From assembly GCA_018716795.1 (NCBI GenBank), contig DVJK01000178.1, positions 1 through 8,279 on the forward strand: a DNA stretch of 8,279 bases, given 5' to 3'. The position numbers and the translations under genes are program-made. Within the stretch, counting starts at the first letter, position 1. Every line of letters begins with the position of its first letter. Source of the stretch: Candidatus Scatomorpha merdipullorum. Its GTDB lineage: Bacteria; Bacillota; Clostridia; Oscillospirales; Oscillospiraceae. The notes beneath the pieces are model-generated. The model did no database searches, was not told the DNA's origin, and worked only from the letters and a program-made list of their open reading frames with translations. Below, piece after piece: positions 1 to 5,524 of the stretch.

Positions 1-45
1 GTCAACTATTTTTTGTTTCCATAACGCGGTTTTCTTCGATTTTTC
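1..45. other. AT-rich intergenic gap downstream of ftsQ
   Basis: These 45 bases follow the ftsQ stop codon in the direction of transcription and are clearly richer in A and T than the genes. I see no terminator-like hairpin. The only ATG on the minus strand (22-20) opens a six-codon frame that stops at once, so it is not a gene. The last five bases on the minus strand (5 to 1) read TTGAC, which could begin a -35 element for the next gene, but the window ends there and no -10 can be seen. Confidence 0.5.
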
Positions 46-801
46 TCAAAACGGCGTGAAGGTGACCGCCTCACCAGCCCCGCTGAGGTCAAGCGTGCCC
101 CGGTCGGCGCCCGTGAGCTGGCTTACCGCGCTCACGAGCTTTCCGAACTGGAATTCAAAGCTCTCCTCCGTGCCGAACACGACGGTGAAGCGTCCGAGAT
201 AGTCCATGACGGGCGCCGCCGGGTCCGTGAGGTCGATATAGCTCACGCCCGAGAGCATTTCGCGGCGCTGAATCTGGTCGAGCATGGCCGCGAGGGCCGT
301 GACCGCGGCGCCGTCACCCTCCGCCGTGAGCTCATAGCCCGTGGAGGGGTTCACGGGGACGAGGCCCTCGACGCGGATGAGGCCCGAGGTCGTGTCCTCC
401 GCGCCCCGGGTGAGCACCTTGCAGCTGCGGTCTACTATCCAGCGCTGCCCCTCGAGCTCCACCCAGGCCAGGGCCCGGCTCTCCGTTATGTCTATGACGA
501 CCGTGCCGGGCAGCTGCGTCGTCACCGTGACGCTCTCCACATAGGGGAGCTTCGCGAGGATGCCGCTGACGGCGGAGAAGCGGTTTATGAAGAAGAGGTT
601 ATCCCCCTCCTCCACGGCCGCGGCCTGGATAATCTCCTGCTGCGTGTAGTGTTCCGCGCCGCGGACCTCGATATGCCGCACCTGGAGGAAGATACTCAGC
701 ACGAAGATGAGCGCGGCGCAGCCGAGCAGGAACTTCGCCGGGCCTATGAGCGCGGCGCGGCGCGATATTCTTTTCCTGAGCGGGTCTGTGCTTCTGGCCA
801 T
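46..801 (-). CDS. ftsQ: Cell division protein FtsQ/DivIB
   Basis: This is a 251-residue bitopic membrane protein of the divisome. In the family it bridges FtsL and FtsB/DivIC and helps control septal peptidoglycan synthesis. A basic cytoplasmic tail (residues 1-19, with RKR and RR) is followed by one membrane segment at about 21-40. A FtsQ-type POTRA domain follows at about 42-110 (IEVRGAEHYT, then a hydrophobic NLFFIN stretch and the LPGT-VVIDITE end). The FtsQ/DivIB beta domain runs to the C terminus. Length is normal for a Firmicutes DivIB. The ATG start at 801-799 is supported by AAGGAGG at 813-807, five bases upstream. The gene ends in TGA and is the last of the cluster in this window, 26 bases after murA. 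Family assignment is firm; the choice between the names ftsQ and divIB is only convention. Confidence 0.93.
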   Translation of the reverse strand: MARSTDPLRKRISRRAALIGPAKFLLGCAALIFVLSIFLQVRHIEVRGAEHYTQQEIIQAAAVEEGDNLFFINRFSAVSGILAKLPYVESVTVTTQLPGTVVIDITESRALAWVELEGQRWIVDRSCKVLTRGAEDTTSGLIRVEGLVPVNPSTGYELTAEGDGAAVTALAAMLDQIQRREMLSGVSYIDLTDPAAPVMDYLGRFTVVFGTEESFEFQFGKLVSAVSQLTGADRGTLDLSGAGEAVTFTPF

Positions 802-806
802 CTTAT

Positions 807-827
807 CCTCCTTCCCGGCGGGCCGGG
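807..827 (-). promoter_or_regulatory. ftsQ ribosome binding site abutted by a GC hairpin
   Basis: The whole gap between the murA stop and ftsQ consists of a perfect 5-bp all-GC stem (arms at 827-823 and 818-814, 4-base loop), then the Shine-Dalgarno sequence AAGGAGG at 813-807, then a 5-base spacer to the ATG. The hairpin touches the ribosome binding site but does not cover it. The base pairing is seen in the sequence; any effect on translation or mRNA processing is inference, and short GC stems are common by chance in DNA this GC-rich. Confidence 0.4.
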
Positions 828-2084
828 CTATGTGCGGCTTATGTCCGCGCCGAGGGCGCGAAGGTTCTCGTCGAAGCGCTCGTAGCCGCGCGCAACGTGC
901 CCGGAGTCGAGCAGCTCGGTCCTGCCCTCTGCGGAGAGGGCGGCGATTATGAGCGCGGCGCCGCCGCGCAAATCCGTCGCCACGGCGGGCGCGCCGTGCA
1001 GGGCCTGCACGCCCGTGACCACGGCCACGCGGCCCTCGGTGTGTATTCTCGCGCCGAGGCGAAGCAGCTCCTCGGTGAAGCGGAAGCGGTTTTGGAACAC
1101 GTTCTCCACAAAGACGCTCGTGCCCTTCGCCCTGAGGCAGGCCGCGAGCATGAGCGGCTGCGCGTCCGTGGGGAAGCCCGGGTAGGGCCCGGTTATGACG
1201 GGCATCGGCGCCGTCAGGTTCCCGTCCGAGCGCAGGCGCACCCTCGCGCCCTTCGACATTATATCACATCCGCACTCGGAAAGCGAGCGCAGCACCGTGG
1301 AAAAATGTTCCGGGCAGACTCCCCTGAGCTCCACGTCGCCTCCCGCGGCGGCGCAGGCTGCGAGATATGTAGCGGAAACTATGCGGTCGGGCATTATCCT
1401 GTGCCCCACCCGCCTCGCGCTGAGCGGGCCGCCGCGCACCGTAACGGTGGCGCTCCCGGCCCCGGAGACCTCCGCGCCGAGCTTTCTGAGGAAGCTCTGG
1501 AGCTCGGTTATCTCCGGCTCGCGCGCGGCGTTTGTTATGACCGTCTCGCCCTCGGCGGCGCAGGCGCAGAGCATGGCGTTCTCCGTCGCGCCCACGCTGG
1601 GCGTCGGCAGGGCGATGTCCGCGCCGTGCAGGCCCTCCGGCGTGGTGCAGACGAGGTCGCCGCCGCGCTCGTCGATGCGCGCGCCGAGGGCCCTGAGGGC
1701 CATCAGGTGCAGGTCTATGGGCCTCGGCCCGAGCTCGCAGCCTCCCGGCATGCTCAGCCGCGCGCGGCCGCAGCGGGCCAGCAGCGCGCCCAGGAAGATA
1801 ACCGAGCTTCTCAGCTCGCGCATGAGCGAGTGCGGTATCTCCGAGCGGGCGAGGCCGCGCGAGTCTATGTTCACCGCGTCTCCCTCGCGCTCCACGCCGC
1901 AGCCCAGGGTGCGCAGGATGCGCACCGTCGTGTCCACGTCGCGCAGCTCGGGGACGTTCAGAAGCTCAATCTGCCCGGGCGCAAGCACGCTGGCCGCCAT
2001 GATGGGCAGCACGGCGTTCTTCGCGCCCTGCACGGCGAGGCTGCCCGAGAGCCGCCTTCCGCCGCTTATGTGCCAAACGCTCAT
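828..2084 (-). CDS. murA: UDP-N-acetylglucosamine 1-carboxyvinyltransferase MurA
   Basis: MurA is the cytoplasmic enzyme that transfers enolpyruvate from phosphoenolpyruvate to UDP-GlcNAc, the first committed step of peptidoglycan synthesis and the target of fosfomycin. With the ATG at 2084-2082 the protein is 418 residues, the usual family length. The N-terminal GAKNAVLP motif then places the substrate-binding pair at K22 and N23, as in the E. coli enzyme. The catalytic-loop cysteine is present at C116 (GGCELG), followed by RPIDLH. The general-base aspartate lies in the FPTDAQP motif, and the C-terminal DLRGGAALIIA block is intact. C116 predicts fosfomycin sensitivity for this copy. An in-frame TTG at 2102 would add six residues with no family counterpart and has no ribosome binding site, so I reject it. 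Placement between murG and ftsQ is common in Clostridia, where B. subtilis has murB. A second MurA paralogue elsewhere is possible. Confidence 0.96.
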   Translation of the reverse strand: MSVWHISGGRRLSGSLAVQGAKNAVLPIMAASVLAPGQIELLNVPELRDVDTTVRILRTLGCGVEREGDAVNIDSRGLARSEIPHSLMRELRSSVIFLGALLARCGRARLSMPGGCELGPRPIDLHLMALRALGARIDERGGDLVCTTPEGLHGADIALPTPSVGATENAMLCACAAEGETVITNAAREPEITELQSFLRKLGAEVSGAGSATVTVRGGPLSARRVGHRIMPDRIVSATYLAACAAAGGDVELRGVCPEHFSTVLRSLSECGCDIMSKGARVRLRSDGNLTAPMPVITGPYPGFPTDAQPLMLAACLRAKGTSVFVENVFQNRFRFTEELLRLGARIHTEGRVAVVTGVQALHGAPAVATDLRGGAALIIAALSAEGRTELLDSGHVARGYERFDENLRALGADISRT

Positions 2085-2086
2085 TT

Positions 2087-2134
2087 CCTCTCCCCCATCC
2101 AATAATATCAGGCCATACTATGCCGGGAGAGAGG
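2087..2134 (-). promoter_or_regulatory. Predicted hairpin sequestering the murA ribosome binding site
   Basis: In the mRNA, the pyrimidine tract CCUCUCUCCC (2134-2125) can pair over ten consecutive positions with GGGGGAGAGG (2096-2087): nine Watson-Crick pairs and one G-U pair. The 3' arm holds the only Shine-Dalgarno candidate for the murA ATG (the GGAG ends five bases before it). The 28-base loop contains a second small bulged hairpin (2124-2111: five pairs, one bulged G, 3-base loop) and a short AT-rich run. The structure sits between the murG stop (2141) and murA. A ribosome finishing murG could open it, so translational coupling or tuning of murA is a reasonable inference. No known riboswitch class is recognised. 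Confidence 0.4.
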
Positions 2135-2140
2135 GATGTG

Positions 2141-3271
2141 TTATTTCGCGTGCTTTTCGGCCAGGCCGAGTATCATGCCGGCTATGCGGCCCGTTGCGTC
2201 CGGAACGCCGAGGGAGCGCATCTTCCCGCTCATGTTCTCAAGCTGCCCGGGGTGGTGCAGCAGCTCGCTGACGAGGCCCAGGAGGCTGTCGGCGGTGAAC
2301 TCGCTCTCGAGCAGGACCTTCGCCCCGCCCGCGGCCTCGAGGACGCGCGCGTTCTTCTCCTGGTGGTTGTTCGTCACGTTCGGGCTGGGCACGAGCACGG
2401 CGGGCTTGCCCATGGCCGTGAGCTCGGCGAGGGTGGAAGCGCCCGCGCGGCAGAGCACGAGGTCGGCCGCGGCCATGACCGTGGGCATGTCGTAGATATA
2501 GGCGCGCACGTCCATGCCGTGCTCCGCGTAGCCGGGCTTCTCCTCCTCGAGCTTCGCGGCCATTTTCTCATAGCCGGCCTTGCCGGCGGAGTGTATGACG
2601 CCGAAGAAGGGGTTCGCGCAGGCCCTGACGATGAAGTCCGTCATTATCTCGTTCATGTGCCCCGCGCCGAGGCTGCCCCAGACGCTGGCGACGAGGGGCC
2701 TGTCCTCCGGAAGGCCCAGCTCGCGCCGCGCGGCGAGCTTGTCCGCGTTCAAAAACTCCGCGCGCACGGGCGTGCCGGTCACGACGACGCGCTCGGGGTG
2801 CTTGTAGTTCGCGCGGCTCTCCTCGAAGCCGACCATTATCGCGTCCATGCTGCCCTCGAGCATCTTCGTCGTGAGCCCGGGCACGGCGTTGCTCTCGTGC
2901 ACCGCCGTGGGGATGCCGAGCTCGTGCGCCGCGCGCAGCACGGGATAGCAGACGTAGCCGCCCGTGCCGACGGCGGCGTCGGGCCTGAACTCGCGGATAA
3001 TCCTCTTGGCCTCGCCGGTGGAGGTGACGACGTTGCGCAGCGTGGCGAGGTTGTGCTTGATGTCCTCCACGGAAAAGCCGCGGTGGATGTTCGTTATGCG
3101 CACGGTGCGTATCTCATAGCCCGCGCGCGGGATGAGGTCCGTCTCCATGCGCCCCTCGGCGCCGATAAACAGAAATTCGCTCTCCGGCGCGGCGGCCTTT
3201 ATCGCGCCCGCCACGGCGAGCGCCGGGTTTATATGCCCCGCGGTCCCGCCGCAGGTGAAAAGAAACCTCAT
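2141..3271 (-). CDS. murG: Lipid II synthase MurG (UDP-GlcNAc transferase)
   Basis: MurG is a GT-B fold glycosyltransferase on the inner face of the membrane that adds GlcNAc from UDP-GlcNAc to lipid I, giving lipid II. The 376-residue protein has all family landmarks. The N-terminal glycine-rich loop is GGTAGH at 8-13, followed by NPALAVA, and a second loop is GTGGYV at 102-107. HESNAVPG at 125-132 and GTPVR at 166-170 lead into the C-terminal Rossmann domain. There, GSLGA (199-203) takes the place of the commoner GGSQGA. CRAGAST at 274-280 and NNHQEKNA at 301-308 form the UDP-GlcNAc pocket. The ATG at 3271-3269 is preceded by a perfect AGGAGGT at 3284-3278. The gene follows ftsW after 59 bases, the largest gap in the window, and ends in TAA. 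The assignment is secure. Confidence 0.96.
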   Translation of the reverse strand: MRFLFTCGGTAGHINPALAVAGAIKAAAPESEFLFIGAEGRMETDLIPRAGYEIRTVRITNIHRGFSVEDIKHNLATLRNVVTSTGEAKRIIREFRPDAAVGTGGYVCYPVLRAAHELGIPTAVHESNAVPGLTTKMLEGSMDAIMVGFEESRANYKHPERVVVTGTPVRAEFLNADKLAARRELGLPEDRPLVASVWGSLGAGHMNEIMTDFIVRACANPFFGVIHSAGKAGYEKMAAKLEEEKPGYAEHGMDVRAYIYDMPTVMAAADLVLCRAGASTLAELTAMGKPAVLVPSPNVTNNHQEKNARVLEAAGGAKVLLESEFTADSLLGLVSELLHHPGQLENMSGKMRSLGVPDATGRIAGMILGLAEKHAK

Positions 3272-3277
3272 ATTATT

Positions 3278-3308
3278 ACCTCCTGGGAGCGGCGCCTTCG
3301 CTGCCGCC
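3278..3308 (-). promoter_or_regulatory. murG ribosome binding site with upstream GC hairpin
   Basis: The Shine-Dalgarno sequence AGGAGGT (3284-3278) lies seven bases from the murG ATG, measured from AGGAGG. Three bases upstream of it is a hairpin. Arm 3308-3303 (GGCGGC) pairs with 3293-3288 (GCCGCU) through five Watson-Crick pairs and one G-U. Two further G-C pairs lie inside, past a bulged A, and close a GAAG tetraloop. There is no U-tract, so it is not an intrinsic terminator. A role in mRNA processing or in keeping the ribosome binding site clear is inference. Confidence 0.35.
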
Positions 3309-3330
3309 GTATGGGTGGATTTGCTTTTGC

Positions 3331-4482
3331 CTACAATCTCGCGCTTCGCGACGCGGAGAGGACGATGCCCATCTCGGCGAGCTGGAGCATCAGCGCCGTG
3401 CCGCCGTAGGAGAAGAAGGGCAGGGAGATGCCCGTGCAGGGCACGAGATTCGTCACGACGGCGACGTTGAGGATGACCTGTATGGCCAAAAGCGTCGTAA
3501 TCCCGGCGGTGACGAGGAAGCTGTACCTGTCGTCCATGTGCATGGCCAGCCAGTAGCCCCGGACGATGAGCGCCGCGAAAAGCAGCAGTATGGCCGCCGC
3601 CCCGGCGAAGCCGAGCTCCTCGCAGACGACGGCGAAGATGAAGTCGTTGTGCTCCTCGGGCAGGTACATATAGGTCTGCCTGCCCCGGCCGAGGCCGAGG
3701 CCGAAGAGCCCGCCGGAGCCTATGGAATAGAGCGACTGGACTATCTGATAGCCGTCGCCGCTCGTGTTTGCGAAGGGATCGAGCCAGGTGGCGACGCGCC
3801 CCGAGGCGTAGGGGAAGAAGGTCATGACGACGCCCAGCCCCGCGAGGCCCAGGACGCCCACGCCTATGAACCAGTAGAGCCGCGCGCCGCCCAGAAAGAG
3901 CATCGCGCCGCCTATGGCGAGGATTATGACCGCCGCGGAAAAGTGCGGCTCGAGCACCAGAAGGCCCACTATGAGCGCCAATATGCCCGCGAAGGGCGCT
4001 ATGCCGTACCTGAACGTGCGCATGGCCGCCCGGAAGCGGCAGATAAGGGCGGAGAAGTACAGTATCACGGCGGCCTTGGCTATCTCCGAGGGCTGGAAGG
4101 TCGTGAAGCCGAGGTCTATCCAGCGCCGCGCGCCGCCCTCGGCCGCGCCGATGAAGGGCACGGCGGCCAGAAGCGCGACGCTCAGGGCCATGAGCGGGAA
4201 GCTCATGCGCCGGTAGAAGGCCATGGGCAGGCGCGAGAGGACGAGCATCGCCGCCGTCCCCGCCGCGGCGAAGCCGAGCTGGCGCAGGAAGTAGTAGGCC
4301 GCGTTGTGCCCCGTGGCGGCGCTGTAATAGGCCCTGGCGTAGCTCGCCGAGAGCACCATGACGACGCCTATGGTCAAAAGCAGCAGAGTCAGCGCCGCAA
4401 ATGGAAAGTCGACGCTGCCCGCGCGGGTGTTTTCTCTCTCTTTAACAACACCCGGCTCCAAACGAGTACCGGCGTATTGCAT
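3331..4482 (-). CDS. ftsW: SEDS peptidoglycan glycosyltransferase FtsW/SpoVE
   Basis: This polytopic membrane protein of the SEDS family polymerises lipid II into glycan strands together with a cognate class B PBP, here presumably the PBP encoded upstream. It has 383 residues, with a hydrophilic cytoplasmic tail of about 24 residues and roughly ten membrane segments from residue 25. Signature blocks are present in order: GARRWIDLG-FQPSEIAK (117-136), the block LEPHFS (177-182) where many relatives read QPDLGT, the extracellular YLPEEHNDFIF (273-283), and the C-terminal PFFSYGG (355-361). D280 in the last extracellular motif corresponds to the essential catalytic aspartate of FtsW/RodA. The ATG at 4482-4480 has GGAGG at 4495-4491, eight bases away. 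The gene starts 25 bases after mraY, with no murD between. I cannot tell from sequence alone whether it serves division (FtsW), spore cortex (SpoVE) or both. Confidence 0.93.
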   Translation of the reverse strand: MQYAGTRLEPGVVKERENTRAGSVDFPFAALTLLLLTIGVVMVLSASYARAYYSAATGHNAAYYFLRQLGFAAAGTAAMLVLSRLPMAFYRRMSFPLMALSVALLAAVPFIGAAEGGARRWIDLGFTTFQPSEIAKAAVILYFSALICRFRAAMRTFRYGIAPFAGILALIVGLLVLEPHFSAAVIILAIGGAMLFLGGARLYWFIGVGVLGLAGLGVVMTFFPYASGRVATWLDPFANTSGDGYQIVQSLYSIGSGGLFGLGLGRGRQTYMYLPEEHNDFIFAVVCEELGFAGAAAILLLFAALIVRGYWLAMHMDDRYSFLVTAGITTLLAIQVILNVAVVTNLVPCTGISLPFFSYGGTALMLQLAEMGIVLSASRSARL

Positions 4483-4507
4483 TGAGAAAACCTCCGGATT
4501 TAATTGC

Positions 4508-5524
4508 TCAGAAGCTGTACCTGCCGCTTATGCCTATGAAGGATATCACTGCGCAGGCGAGGGAGATGCCGAAGTAGAGCGCGAAGAGCTCGCGCTCCTT
4601 CCACTTGTGCCGGCCCGACCAGCCGCCGAGCTCGAGGTGGTGGTGGAAGGGCGCCATGCGGAAGACGCGCTTGCCGCCGCTGAGCTTGTAGTAGCCGACC
4701 TGGATGATGTCCGAGAGCGTCTCGATGATATAGAGCAGGCCGAGGACTATGAGTATGAGCGGCATGTCGTAGGCGAAGGCCAGCGCCGCCACCGCGCCGC
4801 CGAGGAAGAGCGAGCCCGTGTCGCCCATGAAGACCTTGGCGGGATTAAAGTTGTAAACCAGGAAGCCGAGCAGGCCGCCCGCGAGGCCGGAGGCGTACAC
4901 GCCCAGGGAGAGGAACTGCTCGCCCCAGACGAAGGTCACCACGGCGAAGAAGACGCAGACGGGTATGCTCGTGCCCGCGGCGAGGCCGTCTATGCCGTCC
5001 GTGAGGTTGACGGCGTTGACCGTGCCGACAATCACGAAGGCCGCGAAGACGAAGTACAGCCACTCGGGCACGGGTACGCTCAGGTTGAAGAAGGGTATGT
5101 AAAGGTTCGTCGTCACATAGCCGAACTCGCGCATGAGGAAGACGAAGACCAGCGCCGCGGCCAGCTGGAGGATGAACTTCGCCTTGGCCGAGAGGCCGAG
5201 GTTCTGCTTCTTCCTGAGCTTTTCATAGTCGTCGAGGAAGCCTATCGCGCCGAAGATAAGCGCGAAGAGCAGGCAGAAGATGTGCCCGTATTCGCCGCGC
5301 ATCATGGGCTCGAAGCCCACGGTGAGGCAGACCGCCGCGACGGCGGCGATGAACATGAGCCCGCCCATGGTCGGCGTGCCCTCCTTGGACTTGTGCCAGG
5401 TGGGGCCGTCCTCGCGGATGGCCTGCCCGGCCTTTATCCTGCGCAGCCAGGGCACCAGGAAGGCCCCTATGCCGCTGGCGACGAAAAAGCCTATCGCGAA
5501 GGCGAGTATCAGTCGTATGGTCAT
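4508..5524 (-). CDS. mraY: Phospho-N-acetylmuramoyl-pentapeptide transferase MraY
   Basis: MraY is the integral membrane enzyme that transfers phospho-MurNAc-pentapeptide from UDP to undecaprenyl phosphate, making lipid I. The 338-residue protein has the expected ten or so membrane segments. Its conserved cytoplasmic motifs are all present: GFLDDYEKLRKK (95-106, with D98 and D99), NAVNLTDGIDGLAAG (170-184), NFNPAKVFMGDTGSLFLGG (225-243, with D235 the conserved active-site aspartate) and the FHHHLE histidine motif at 293-298. The ATG overlaps the murE stop in an ATGA (5524-5521). The best Shine-Dalgarno match is a modest AGGA at 5538-5535, ten bases upstream, so translation probably depends on coupling to murE. 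In most dcw clusters murF lies before this gene and murD after it; neither is here. The stop is TGA. The assignment is secure. Confidence 0.97.
   Translation of the reverse strand: MTIRLILAFAIGFFVASGIGAFLVPWLRRIKAGQAIREDGPTWHKSKEGTPTMGGLMFIAAVAAVCLTVGFEPMMRGEYGHIFCLLFALIFGAIGFLDDYEKLRKKQNLGLSAKAKFILQLAAALVFVFLMREFGYVTTNLYIPFFNLSVPVPEWLYFVFAAFVIVGTVNAVNLTDGIDGLAAGTSIPVCVFFAVVTFVWGEQFLSLGVYASGLAGGLLGFLVYNFNPAKVFMGDTGSLFLGGAVAALAFAYDMPLILIVLGLLYIIETLSDIIQVGYYKLSGGKRVFRMAPFHHHLELGGWSGRHKWKERELFALYFGISLACAVISFIGISGRYSF

Noticed and set aside
2085..2102. TTG start for murA at 2102, adding six residues.
   Set aside because: The ATG at 2084 has a Shine-Dalgarno match at proper spacing and gives family-standard numbering (K22, N23); the TTG has neither.
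897..2105. Long plus-strand open frame opposite murA (402 codons).
   Set aside because: It is antisense to an intact, well-conserved murA. Its translation is rich in Arg, Ala, Gly and His with no domain, as expected when a GC-rich gene avoids codons that would be stops on the other strand.
2102..2107. TATTAT as a -10 promoter element inside the murG-murA gap.
   Set aside because: The region 17 bases upstream reads TCTCCC, with no resemblance to a -35 element, so an internal promoter is not supported.
2120..3409. Long plus-strand open frame opposite murG (429 codons).
   Set aside because: It is antisense to murG, of low complexity (Arg, Ala, His, Val) and has no recognisable motif or ribosome binding site.
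3949..3951. Histidine in the LEPHFS block as evidence of an inactive FtsW.
   Set aside because: The essential SEDS aspartate is in the later HNDFIF motif (D280), which is present, so loss of activity is not supported.
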